Below are positions 45,621 through 55,545 of a stretch of DNA of 64,000 bases, piece by piece. Origin of the DNA: Hydractinia symbiolongicarpus (lineage: Eukaryota; Cnidaria; Hydrozoa; Anthoathecata; Hydractiniidae); assembly GCF_029227915.1 (NCBI RefSeq), contig NC_079881.1, positions 14,361,501 through 14,425,500 of the forward strand, given 5' to 3'. A program made the position numbers and the translations under genes. Every line of letters begins with the position of its first letter. The first letter of the stretch is position 1. The notes below the pieces were generated by a model that worked only from the letters and a program-made list of their open reading frames with translations, was not told the DNA's origin and did no database searches.

Positions 45621-46639
45621 CCTAGTTAACTAAGGTTTCTTCGAGGATATCAAATTCAGTTTCTCTCAAACGAAAGCTTAGATGCAAACAGATGTCGGAG
45701 CAAATTCCCAAATTTCAAAACCAACTCATAGCAAACCCCGCATTACAATCAACCAATCGTCTTAAGGTCGGCATAGTCACGTCTTACCCTCTTAAGTAAT
45801 TCAAGAATTAATTATATTTGTTCGGGTGAGTGATGTAAGTCGCGCTCAAAACAGGATTTCCCGATATTGGTCACGTGAGTAAATAACAATAGAATTAACC
45901 AATCAAAAAGCGTGGTCGGTATTCTGGCCGCAGGAAAATCGTTTTAGACCCAGCGTAATTTTTCCCACCTTAACTATTCCGACTTCCTTGTTTGAAGAAA
46001 AATTATGCTGTGGAGGCCTAACTCGATAACGCAAAAGGTCTGTGTCTTTGCCTGTACAAAGTTTTCATTTGCACGTCTTACATTTTGTCACAGAGCGTTC
46101 CCTTCCCGGACTTGGTCAGCTTCTTGAACAGCCGCATTGGTCTAATTTTTCATTACCTGTTAAACATGATGTTACCTTTGTCTTTCAGCATGGTCCCTTA
46201 ACCGAGCACCATTAACCACTACATGATTTTGTAGGCGCAGAAGACGATGTGCATAATTATGCTCAACGTAATCATTGCAATTTCTGACGGGAGATACGCA
46301 TAGCCATGTTTAATTAGAAAATTGTTTGGAGGGGAAACATTTATGATTGACTACGTGTAGTTCCTTTGTAAATAATTACCAAAATTCAAAACAAATAAAA
46401 AGGAAATAAGTGATCTGACTAGCAGCGAAATAAAAAAAGAAACAAGTAAATCTACTAACTAAATCTACTCACATGTACAAATAAACAAAAAATAATAATA
46501 AGTCGCATGTGGCGGCTCTAAATGTTAGCGCAACACGAAAACGAGGTTTATTATGAACCATTTGAAATTATAGCGGGAGAGTGCACAAACTACTTAAAAA
46601 AATACACTTTTTCCTTATTTTTGGCTCCACTTGAGTGCA
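45621..46639. other. Non-coding as far as can be seen
   Basis: No exon was recognised. The stretch probably holds the 5' end of the Helitron relic and the left end of the next transposon, but no matching TIR or TC terminus could be fixed. Confidence 0.3.
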
Positions 46640-48350
46640 ATATGGATTAGTTTTAAGCGCTATTACCTCATAGTAAAACAGTTAATGGTTTGGAAGACTT
46701 CGGATCGTTGCGTGTTGCCGAATTAAAAAAGATTTTGTTTGTTTATAAGGAGAAAACATCTGGCAAAAAAGCTGACCTTATCCTTCAAGTTTATGCTGTA
46801 TTCTGTCGCGTAACAAATAATAGGAACACTGTTAATATCCCTACATGTTCTGAAGAAGATCGCAATACTTATGGTATTATAAAGGGAGAGTGTCATAAGG
46901 TCCCATGGAGCCAAGATCTCAGTAAAACACCACCATTCAACTGTACAATTATCTTGTAATAAGAACTGTTAAATACAAACATATTCTTCTTAAAAGTCCA
47001 CAGTACAAAAGGCTTAAGTCATTTCAATTCTTTCAAGAAGGTTTTATAAAAAATATTGAAACTGCCTCAACATTACACACTGTTATTTTGATGTTAAAAT
47101 GAAGGCGTCCATGAGAAATAAATTGTGCATGGTCATTGTAAAACTATGTTCCACTACTAGTGATGTTGCAGCTGCTGCTTGCACCTATCCGGCTGGTACT
47201 GGTCTTGGCGGGTTTGACCATTGTAATCATGTAGGTGGTGTGCTCTTTGGATTGGAGAATGGAATGTACCACCTGACTTGTCCAATGATGTACCGATAGA
47301 GGAGGTATTGATAGATAAGATAAAGTTTGGTAGTAACCCATCTCAAATTTTAAAGCCAAGAACAAACTTGTATGATCCACTGAAGACGACAGACAGATTA
47401 ATAATACACACTTGAATTAACTTAAGCAAGACCTTTCTGCTTGTTTGGAGCAATGTTGCTTTTTTTTGTTCCATGGCGTAAACCAATAGCCAAAGGAGCT
47501 GTTCAAAAGGTACAAGGGAAATTGGTTAGTTTAGACACCAATCCTGACCATGTTGTGACATCTGAGACTGTAATGACTTCAAATGAAACACCTTGCTCTT
47601 TCAATGATCACTATGACATCACTAAAAGAGGATTCGAGGATATGATGGATCATTATGCTTCATCCCTTTCTGTTTCTCAATCAAAAACATACAAAATTGA
47701 GAAAAGTACAAGTGGACAAAGTTCATCCAGTCAGTGGCGTAAACACCGTTTGTTAAAAATAACAGCATCAAACTTCTACATGGCATGCATGAACACTGTC
47801 GAAAGCAATGCTTTATAGTTCCTTCAACACAAATGCAACATGGCATGGTAAGCAATACGAAAATCATGTGCTGAAGTTATATAAATCATCGTTTCAGGAT
47901 AAAAACATTCATGTTGACAGTGTTGGATTGCTTCTTTCCAAAGATTATCCATATTTAGGAGCAACTCTCGATGGTTAACATCCACTCTGGTCAAAAGTGG
48001 GGAGTTGAAATAAAATGCCCCTTTTTCGAAATATAACGTGGAGCAAACTCTAAAAGATAAGAGGTTTTTCTTAAGAGATAAAAATGGCAAAATGTCGTTA
48101 TCAACTTCCCACAAATATTACTATTAGTTACAGGGTCAACTATTTTGTTCTCAACTAAACCACATCGACTTCGTCGTATGGCTTGGGAATAAGGAGCCCT
48201 TATATGTCGAGAAAATATTTTTTGATGAAAAACACTGGTCTTCTAAAATGTTACCTGGGTTGAGTCGTTTTTACAGAAGAGGTGTATTTCCTGAGTATTT
48301 TACACAGAGAGTTGCAGATAGGAAGAAATTATACTTACATGGTGGTTGAA
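46640..48350 (+). pseudogene. SAP-SWIM-YqaJ transposon protein (ISL2EU-like accessory gene), broken
   Basis: The frame LEDFGSLRVAELKKILFVY, then SGKKADLILQVYAV (46690-46800), is a SAP-like DNA-binding motif. Downstream lies MVIVKLCSTTSDVAAAACTY, then PAGTGLGGFDHCNHVGGVLF (47128-47250), a SWIM-type finger in which the second Cys of CxC is Tyr. SNDVPIEEVLIDKIKFG comes in another frame. A YqaJ nuclease begins at SQWRKHRLLKITASNFY (47730-47780), continues WHGKQYENHVLKLYKSSF, GATLDG (the catalytic Asp, about 47970) and VEIKCPFF (Glu and Lys, about 48015), and ends near 48350. At least five frame changes are needed. It converges on the transposase gene that follows. Confidence 0.72.
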
Positions 48351-48493
48351 ACAACAATCCTTAACGCTTATGGTAAAAAACGCTACAAGGAGGTAGCTGA
48401 TGAAACTTTATTTTCACAAAAATTAATTGGTTCTTCCGTAAAAACTATGTATTTTCATTGGTTGATCATATGTAAACAAATAACTTGATGGGT

Positions 48494-50083
48494 TCATATC
48501 GACAAAGGGATTATTCCATCCAAAATGTGATAACATTTGACTTTAACAATTCCTCTTTTCACATGTATTCTGACAGCAGCAATCCTAGCAGTTTCTTTAG
48601 TTTCTTCTGCTGTAAGCTTGTCTCGCTGACCTTTATATGGTAGAATATTCAAAGTTACACCATCAGGAAGAATGTCTGATATGTCAAAACCACTATCAGC
48701 CATTACATTATCACCACAAGTTAATAGAGACAAAATTCCAGACTTTTTCGTTAGTTCTTTGTCACTTACTCGACCAGTATCATAACTTTGATACAAACGT
48801 GACACTTCCATTTGGGGATATCCCCACCAAGGGTTTCCAAGTGTTATGATGTTTATACTGTGACCACGTTTGTGACTGTGATGCCATAGAAGAAGGGGTT
48901 TGTATAGAAACTTCAGTTACATCAATGATAACACGTGTTGTGGGACACTCTCGAAATTGGTTAGGCATGTATTTTCGAACCATCTGTTGAGAAGGAAATG
49001 GGAACAGCAGAGGAAGTTCATAATAAAGAAAGTTTATCCAAGTGGTAAGTTTTCTTGAGATGTGACAAGAAGATACCTTAAAACGATCAGCAATATCATC
49101 AACAAACAAACCAACCTTCAAACGTACTGAGACAATAAAAAACTCATCCAATAAAGACAGTGAACGTTTACGACCAGGTTGGAATGACAATATCTTAAGA
49201 CTTTGGACCAGACCAATAGTGGATACGACGTAATTTTGGTTCCAAGTATGAAAAAACTGATAACAGTGACTCATAGTTTGGGAAAAACAGTGTAACATTT
49301 TACTGCACGTGGATCACTTTTTATTGTTTCTAAGGAAAATGCGTTGCTCTGGTATGAATTGATTTCCTTGTTAAGATCCATAACTTTATTTTTTAGCACA
49401 ACAATATTATTGGAAAATTTCTTGATGTCATCTTCCATTTTCTCCTTAAGTATACATATATTGACTAAGGAATTTTGTGTTGAATGAAACTTGGCATATG
49501 ATTGATTGATCATGAGCTGTTGTATACTCATTTCTGTCATCGTTTAAAACATAGGCAGTGTGAACAAATGAAAATTCTGTCTGTGTCCCTGCCTCAATAC
49601 TTGATTCTGTGTTGTCTTCAGAAATTGAACTTTCTCAAATTGGGTCAGTAAAACTAACAGGTGAAAAATGTGGTGAAAGTAAAACACTGCTATTATCTTC
49701 AATATTAGATGTTGAAATCAAGTGTTCAGTTGATAAGGAGGAACTGCGATTTCTTGGAGGTCTAGATGGTTTAGTGGAAGTAAAACTGATGTATAGTTCA
49801 ATGATGGTTTAATTCCCTTATGCAATCTCCAGCTGGTTGGGTTCCTTTTATATTGGTCTTCTCTGAAGTGAAGGTGACATAGATATGTGTTTTTGGTAAC
49901 AGAGAATCCATCTTTAACATCTTGACGCTTGATCAAGCTATACCATGCACTTTTCTCTGGATTTTGCATGGGGAATTTAAAAAAATAAAATGGGGTTCTA
50001 CTTCCGTTTTTGTCGTAGTACGTACTGTTACGTCCAAAAGCTGCGCACTGCAATCCACGAGAATATTTTCGTTTTCCTGCCAC
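48494..50083 (-). pseudogene. THAP-DDE transposase (ISL2EU-like), broken
   Basis: The N-terminal THAP domain starts at ATG 50083: QCAAFGRNS (second zinc ligand Cys replaced by Arg), SAWYSLIKRQDVKDGF and CHLHF. A coiled-coil segment follows (49540-49300), then a helical region (GLFVDDIADRFKVSSCHISR). First acidic block: VIIDVTEVSIQTPSS. Second: VMADSGFDISDILPDGV. In the third block the expected HVER reads HVKR (about 48565), so the catalytic Glu is Lys. It is broken into four frames, and it stops at about 48494 without the last 25 or so residues. Compared with the intact relative at 53876-55474 the order of blocks is the same. Confidence 0.8.
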
Positions 50084-50971
50084 ACCCTTACTACTACTAG
50101 CCTCTTATTATTTTATCTGTATCCATAATTTTAGAAAATATGGAAATAAAGCTCACTAAAAGGTTAAAATCTTGTGGTAAAGTCTTCTTCTCAACAAAAA
50201 CACGCTGTGAAAAATAAAATATTCATAATAAACTTGCGGAACAGATATGTCAATAGGCTTATTAGAGCAACGAACTAAATCGGAAACTTAATTCACAAAC
50301 TTTTCTTCTTCTATTATTAAAGAGAATTAAAATGCATTGATGGTGGCTTGATAGCAAAAGTAAATATTTTTTTAATACTGTAACAGGTTACTGAATAAGG
50401 GTCGATCAGATATTTGGCATGTCATAGATACAGGTTTTCGTGTAGCTATCTATCAGTCAGGTATTAATATAGCTACTCCATGGTTATTGCAGAAATTACT
50501 TCCAAGTTTTTTTTATACAAAACAGAGCTAGCCTGTGTGTTGCCTTGATCTGCACATGATCAAATCTCAAGAAAAAACAACGCAACAAAAAACCTAGAAA
50601 AAATAGGGGACGTACTTATTGGCTTTTTTACTAGAGTTATACTTTAGCCAGTTGGTCCATTTGTGCTGACAAAATAATCATCATTTTTTATTTTTACACC
50701 GATTATATATGATTAATATGACTATTTATTTATATATATTTATATTTTTAAATTTATGTGATTAATGGAACGTTTCAGCCTACTTCATCGATCCCTAGAC
50801 ATGCGTTTAAAGTTCGGAAAACAACAACGACTGCATATCCCCGAAATTTCCGGGATATTTTAATTTGGCGTACTGATAACTGACACCTAGCTTTCAATTC
50901 TCCGCTATCTTGTAATAATCCAAGTTTATGATAAAACTGGATGGTTTTTCTTATTTCGTTCTTGTTTAGAT
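50084..50971. other. Intergenic upstream of POLR1D; probable 5' UTR intron
   Basis: A polypyrimidine tract and AG (TTATTTCGTTCTTGTTTAG, ending 50969) lie two bases before the POLR1D ATG, which strongly suggests a splice acceptor in the 5' UTR or just before a short first coding exon. No matching donor or promoter could be assigned with confidence. The open frame antisense to POLR1D is a shadow. Confidence 0.5.
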
Positions 50972-51391
50972 ATGAATGAATTAATTCCCAACAAATCAAT
51001 TCATCGTATTGAGGTTGTCGCCTCAAATCACGAGGAAGACCGTACTTGTCTAACGTACGTTTTGCACCACGAAGATCATACATTGGGAAATTCCCTACGT
51101 TATGTTCTAATGAAAAATGCTGCAGTTGAGTACTGCGGTTATAGCGTACCACATCCTTCTGAAGAGAAGATTAACCTTCGCATCCAAACTCGAGAAAAAC
51201 CGTGCAAGGAAGTGTTGAAAGCCTCGTTTGTTGAACTGCAAAAGGTTTGCAATTATGTGTTAAACACGTTCAAAAATTCGGTAATGGAATTCAAGGAAGG
51301 AAAAGTGGACGAAGATGTAACAAAGGAAAATGAAGAAGATGAAGAAGATGATGAGGATGAAGAAGAAGAGGAGGATGGCCAAGAAAATTAA
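50972..51391 (+). CDS. POLR1D: DNA-directed RNA polymerases I and III subunit RPAC2 (AC19)
   Basis: 139 residues; human POLR1D is of similar size. The protein forms a heterodimer with RPAC1 (AC40) that nucleates assembly of RNA polymerases I and III, the counterpart of Rpb3/Rpb11 and the bacterial alpha dimer, in the nucleus and nucleolus. The RNAP_L dimerisation signature is clear: CLTYVLHHEDHTLGNSLRYV (about residues 26-45) followed by EYCGYSVPHPSEEKINLRIQ (53-72). The C-terminus is a long acidic tail (EEDEEDDEDEEEEEDG, about 121-137), longer and more acidic than I would expect for this family. ATG 50972 sits two bases after a splice acceptor-like AG, so an upstream exon (UTR or short coding) is likely. 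The frame is intact with no lesions. It is the only gene here that looks like an ordinary host gene, with transposons on both sides. Confidence 0.93.
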   Translation: MNELIPNKSIHRIEVVASNHEEDRTCLTYVLHHEDHTLGNSLRYVLMKNAAVEYCGYSVPHPSEEKINLRIQTREKPCKEVLKASFVELQKVCNYVLNTFKNSVMEFKEGKVDEDVTKENEEDEEDDEDEEEEEDGQEN

Positions 51392-51886
51392 AGTAATAAT
51401 GATTAAGCTTGTGTGAAGTTCAACTCGGCGTTAATCAGCATTCCATATTAAGTTTTTTGTAATCTCCGAGTGAAAGAACATGGATTGTAGTCAAAAAGCA
51501 AAATTTTTGTTTTATTATTTTCTGATTTTTTTCTGATAGGGGGTGAGTGGGTGGGTGTATGTCGCTGCTATATAACATTATTTTCTTCGTATCAGGCTGA
51601 ATGTTTCAATTGAAATTGAGTCCCCGCGAAAATCTAGAAAGTAGCCATCCGCGAAAATTTGTCGCCGCGATATTTTTCAATTATTGTCAGATCGGTGAAA
51701 TATAAGAAAAATTCCATAAACGAAATCTCCACTTCCACAAGCGTTTGTATATTTTACTTCCTTCGTTTGTCACCTCCCAGTTTTCTCATATGAAAACTTG
51801 GAGGAAAGAATACGGAAGGAGAAACAACTCTTTTAATTCTATTGAAACACTGCGTGAGGTTCTAGCAGGTGTCTGTATAGAAACTT
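51392..51886. other. POLR1D 3' region with CCGCGAAAAT repeat fragment
   Basis: No gene. TCCCCGCGAAAATCTAG and ATCCGCGAAAATTTGTCGCC (51620-51670) are a short copy of the repeat seen at 36597-37315. From 51797 the left arm of a 33-bp perfect inverted repeat begins. No clear AATAAA was found in the first 100 bases after the POLR1D stop. Confidence 0.5.
51797..51829 (+). repeat. Left arm of 33-bp perfect inverted repeat
   Basis: CTTGGAGGAAAGAATACGGA (then AGGAGAAACAACT) is matched base for base by the inverse sequence at 56132-56164. The arms enclose the ISL2EU-like transposon and 57 to 586 bp of flanking DNA. Confidence 0.9.
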
Positions 51887-52162
51887 AATTCACCGTTCCC
51901 ATAAAGAGTGAGATGCGCAATGCATTGTGGTACTTGAAGTCAAGAAAAAAAACCGAAATTAAAAAAAATTGCTTGCGTGTAACAATTAAATAACCGTAGC
52001 AATATATTGTGGAGAGTAATCATGTTTTGTTACAAAATAATTATCTCCATGATCATAGCTCTTTGTAAAAACTTTATCTCTGTAATAGATTAATCAAGTG
52101 TTTAACAAAACAAAGTAGAAAAAGGCTTATTTGAGGGAAGGATAGTGAAACGACAACTTATA

Positions 52163-53830
52163 ATGGATTTTAATGAAGATTTAAGTATATTTTTTACGGA
52201 TAATGATACTGCCCTTGAGCCTAGCTTTTCTCAAAGCTCTAGCACGGTATCAAGGCCAGTTTTCAGAGAAATTTCAAATCAGGAAATTGAAAGAGACGAA
52301 GAAGAGGAACTGACCTGTAGTATAAAAGAATGGTCCAAAGACTTATCTCTTTTGCCTGCCATTTCTCATAAAAAACTACAAAAGTATATGGTAGAAGATA
52401 CTTTAGAAGTGGATAATAAATCTAGAGGTGCAATTAAGCACAAAATTCTGGGATACAGGTTATTTAAAGAGCATTTCGTGAAGAAGGTCAGAGTAAAACC
52501 AAATATTGTTGCAAATACAAGTTTGTTTATTGTTAAATGCCTGGTAACAGCCTCCATGAAGAAAATTCAATACAGCGTGTACATTCACCTTTGTCAAAAA
52601 TCTGGAGATGTTTTATATGCTAAATGCAACTGCAAAGCTGGAGCAGGGGGTTGTTGTAAGCATGTCGCTGCAGTCCTTTACCAGCTTGTAGATTACAGGG
52701 AACTAGAACTGAAAAGTGTTCCTGATGATAAAGTATGTACAGATGTTTTGCAACAGTGGCATGTACCTGGTGAAGCTGCGAACTCTGAGGCTATTTTATT
52801 TTCAAACTTGCAGTTTGAAAAGGCTGATTTTGAAAAGGACAAAAATAAAAGTCGCAAAAGACCAATAGTTACTGGTGACCGAAAGCACTGTTCGACACCG
52901 TTATTTGCAAGAGAACCATCAAGTGAAAAAATGAAGCAGCTTAGTGGGAACTTATTAAAACTTAAACAAGGAGTAACAATGGCTACTTTGCTACAAGGAA
53001 ATGACTATGAGCCTTGCTCTTTTTTCACAACATCTGTGACAAACTGTGAGATGGAAGCAGAGGAAAATGCACCAGTTAGAAAACATATTAATGCACTCAT
53101 TGAAAACTTTAATTTTGATATTGAAAGTACCCTGCTGACAGAGCTTAATCTTAATTTCGTGAAAAATCATTTGAGTGTAACATGCAAAGAAATTAAGAAT
53201 ATTGAAGAGAAAACGATAAAGCAATCTAATAGCAAAGCGTGGTTTGCAGAACGAAAAAAAAGGTTAACTGCATCTAATTTTGGAAGTGTAATAAACAGGC
53301 GTAAAGGGGTCTTTCCAACTTCATTGTTGAAAAAGATTTTGTGTCAAAATAAGTCTTTTTTTTCAGAAGCCTGTAATTATGGAATTTCTACGGAAAGTAT
53401 TGCAGTAAAAAAATATGAATTAGCAAAAGAAGTTACTGTGGAAAAATGTGGTTTTTTTATAAATCCTAAATGGCCTTGGTTGGGTTGCAGTCCAGATGGA
53501 ATTGTTAGCGAAACAAAAGCAATTGAAGTTAAATGCCCTTTTTCAAAAAAAGATTTGACGATCGAAGAAGCATGTGGCGACAAAAGTTTTTTTTTGCAAA
53601 TGTGTGATGAAGAACCCAAACTTAAACGGAGTCACATATATTATTTTCAGTGCCAAGGTGTCATGGCAGTAACTGGAATTAGTGAATTGGATTTTATAGT
53701 TTATACTGAAAAATTTATGCACATTGAAACTTTAAAGTTTGAGAGTGAAAAATGGAACACGAATTGGTTACCATGTCTGACAAAATTTTATTTTGACTTT
53801 ATGTCCAACAAAATATTTAAAGATACATAG
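52163..53830 (+). CDS. SWIM zinc-finger/YqaJ-type nuclease of ISL2EU-like transposon
   Basis: 555 residues from the first ATG at 52163 (MDFNEDLSIFFTDND); an in-frame GTG at 52145 is not a eukaryotic start. It has an acidic N-terminal region, then a SWIM finger at about 152-177 (AKCNCKAGAGGCCKHVAAVL, ligands C155, C157, C165, H167). A charged linker follows, then a YqaJ/lambda-exonuclease fold starting at WFAERKKRLTASNFGSV (about 360-376). Nuclease residues are in place: SPDG (Asp445), IEVKCPF (Glu455 and Lys457) and FQCQG (Gln496/Gln498). YqaJ-type exonucleases process DNA ends 5' to 3'. In this transposon it probably acts with the neighbouring transposase on donor or target ends. No intron is evident. 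The stop lies 45 bp from the transposase stop. An origin as a host gene cannot be excluded, but the paired inverted ends argue against it. Confidence 0.85.
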   Translation: MDFNEDLSIFFTDNDTALEPSFSQSSSTVSRPVFREISNQEIERDEEEELTCSIKEWSKDLSLLPAISHKKLQKYMVEDTLEVDNKSRGAIKHKILGYRLFKEHFVKKVRVKPNIVANTSLFIVKCLVTASMKKIQYSVYIHLCQKSGDVLYAKCNCKAGAGGCCKHVAAVLYQLVDYRELELKSVPDDKVCTDVLQQWHVPGEAANSEAILFSNLQFEKADFEKDKNKSRKRPIVTGDRKHCSTPLFAREPSSEKMKQLSGNLLKLKQGVTMATLLQGNDYEPCSFFTTSVTNCEMEAEENAPVRKHINALIENFNFDIESTLLTELNLNFVKNHLSVTCKEIKNIEEKTIKQSNSKAWFAERKKRLTASNFGSVINRRKGVFPTSLLKKILCQNKSFFSEACNYGISTESIAVKKYELAKEVTVEKCGFFINPKWPWLGCSPDGIVSETKAIEVKCPFSKKDLTIEEACGDKSFFLQMCDEEPKLKRSHIYYFQCQGVMAVTGISELDFIVYTEKFMHIETLKFESEKWNTNWLPCLTKFYFDFMSNKIFKDT

Positions 53831-53875
53831 CATATATATTTTTATATACATTTTATATTCGTATATATATATTGT

Positions 53876-55474
53876 TTATTCCTCATTCTGTGCTATAAGT
53901 GGTGGAAGAAAATTGACTAAATAACAGCAAATTACCCAGACTTTATTTAAATCAGGTGCCATTGACAATGGAAATATTGACTGTAAAATTCTAAAGTTTT
54001 TAACTCGATTAATTGCTCTCTCCACATGAACTCTTACAGAAGCAATTCTTCTAGTTTCAAGTTCTTCTCCCAAATCTAGTTGTGTTTTACCTTTTAGAAA
54101 CGCAGGTATATTAAGAGTTACTCCATCAGGTAAATCCTCTTCAATATCGAATCCTCGATCAGCCATTAACGAGTCACCATGTTCTAATAAATTTAAAATT
54201 CCACTGTGTCGAGTAATTTTTTGGTCACTACTTCTTCCAGCATATAAATCAGATACGAATGTAACTGCTCCACTTGGTGCAATCCCTACCAATCCTTTAG
54301 CAGTGTTGTGATGTTTATAGCTGGAAAAAGTAGCTGATTGGCTGCGGTATGAAGAAGGCATCTCTGTAAATATTTCTGTACAGTCTATTATAACACGTGT
54401 TGTGGGATATAAATCTTTAAAACATTTTGGCATTGTCTCTGCTACTGTTTTTTTTGAAGCCCATATAGGAAGTACTCTCAGTTGAGTGTGCAAAAAGTCT
54501 ATCCAAGTAATGAATATTCGACTTACATTACTAGTCGACATGTTAAATCGTATTGCCATGTCTTCAATAGGAAATCCACAGCGAAGTCTAATAAGAATCA
54601 TAAAAAATTCTGTTTCAGCTGTTGTAGCTCTGGATCGCCCACGTTTACCATTATAGGTTTTTGTGTTTTCAATGTTAGTATTTGATCCCCAGTATATTAG
54701 AGAGTCAGCAGCTGGTTGTAAATATTCAAGTACAAGTTTAAACATTTCGTAGCTTTCAAAACCAGTGTAAAATTTAAAATGTGCAGTGTTGTATTTAAAT
54801 CTGTCCACTGTAAATTTATTTTCATCAACTTCTGTTTGTAAAGAATTTATCTCTGCTAATAATGAGTTTTCTTTTTTTGTTATTTCAACTTTCATATTAG
54901 CTATGGTGGCTTCCAATTTTTGAATCTCTTGCTGTAATGCCTCCTCTACAGTCAGCTCAGGATCTTTAGGTTTTTCAGGGGAAGGTAGCTTTCTTTTTAA
55001 ACCAAGACTAGTCATGGTGTTTCTTTTTTTAACCGGTGTAGGTGCTATAGTTTTTGGTACAATCGTTGGAATATTGTTCATGTACGTTTTTTTACCACCT
55101 TCAAAATGAGCAGAGCATACTCTATGGCCTGATGTTGGTTTAAAGTTTTTTCTACTTATTTTTGAAAGCCAAGTCTTTCTTAAACCTTCATCTTTTGGAA
55201 TGACGTAAAACGACAATTCTCTGTTTCTTTTTGAGTTGTTGTAACATAAAGGTACACAACATGTAAATCCTCCCCCAGCTGCAGCGTTTGTTGTTGAAGT
55301 TCCTGGCAAATTCCCAATGTTTGTAGCATTCTCTACGGTGAAATCTGTAGATAAATTGTCTAAGAAAACTTCGATGTTGTTTGGTGAAGTAAAGCTTTGA
55401 AAAAAGCTGTTTTTAGGTGTTGAACAAGCTGATAAAATATCTGTATTAAGTGTTTTTTCTCCTGACGCCTCCAT
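53876..55474 (-). CDS. THAP-domain DDE transposase of ISL2EU-like transposon
   Basis: 532 residues from ATG 55474. The THAP finger lies at about 72-140: CCVPLCYNNS (C73, C77), W102, then CSAHFEGG (C120, H123), followed by NNIPTIVP in the AVPTIF position. It binds the transposon ends. A Lys-rich linker and a coiled coil follow (about 174-220, heptad Leu/Ile), probably for dimerisation. A helix-turn-helix-like region lies at 286-325 (IEDMAIRFNMSTSNVSRIF). The DDE_Tnp_4 core carries VIIDCTEIF (Asp364), LMADRGFDI (Asp439) and VHVERAINRVK (Glu485), so all three catalytic acids are present. No frameshift or stop interrupts it. Its start lies 26 bp inside the right inverted end. The broken relative at 48494-50083 lacks the catalytic Glu and a THAP Cys, which shows what decay looks like. 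Confidence 0.9.
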   Translation of the reverse strand: MEASGEKTLNTDILSACSTPKNSFFQSFTSPNNIEVFLDNLSTDFTVENATNIGNLPGTSTTNAAAGGGFTCCVPLCYNNSKRNRELSFYVIPKDEGLRKTWLSKISRKNFKPTSGHRVCSAHFEGGKKTYMNNIPTIVPKTIAPTPVKKRNTMTSLGLKRKLPSPEKPKDPELTVEEALQQEIQKLEATIANMKVEITKKENSLLAEINSLQTEVDENKFTVDRFKYNTAHFKFYTGFESYEMFKLVLEYLQPAADSLIYWGSNTNIENTKTYNGKRGRSRATTAETEFFMILIRLRCGFPIEDMAIRFNMSTSNVSRIFITWIDFLHTQLRVLPIWASKKTVAETMPKCFKDLYPTTRVIIDCTEIFTEMPSSYRSQSATFSSYKHHNTAKGLVGIAPSGAVTFVSDLYAGRSSDQKITRHSGILNLLEHGDSLMADRGFDIEEDLPDGVTLNIPAFLKGKTQLDLGEELETRRIASVRVHVERAINRVKNFRILQSIFPLSMAPDLNKVWVICCYLVNFLPPLIAQNEE

Positions 55475-55545
55475 GATTGTTTATGTTTTTGACTACATTT
55501 ACCACAATGCATTGCGAAAACTCTCTTTTACGGGAACGGTGAATT

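Larger units (their letters stand above)
51887..55545. mobile_element. ISL2EU-like DNA transposon with two open genes
   Basis: Inverted ends of about 46 bp lie at 51887-51932 and 55500-55545: AATTCACCGTTCCC, then TAAA, then GCAATGCATTGTGGTA, with a few mismatches. They enclose two convergent, uninterrupted genes for a SWIM-YqaJ protein (plus) and a THAP-DDE transposase (minus), separated by only 45 bp. I recall this gene pair for ISL2EU-type (PIF/Harbinger-related) elements. The target duplication is not clear. Both frames being open marks it as the youngest or most constrained coding element here. Confidence 0.75.

Noticed and set aside
50775-51152. 125-codon open frame on the minus strand
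   Set aside because: It is antisense to the POLR1D coding region and has no independent support.
52145-52162. Upstream GTG start for the SWIM-YqaJ protein
   Set aside because: A eukaryotic gene would use the ATG at 52163; nothing supports GTG.
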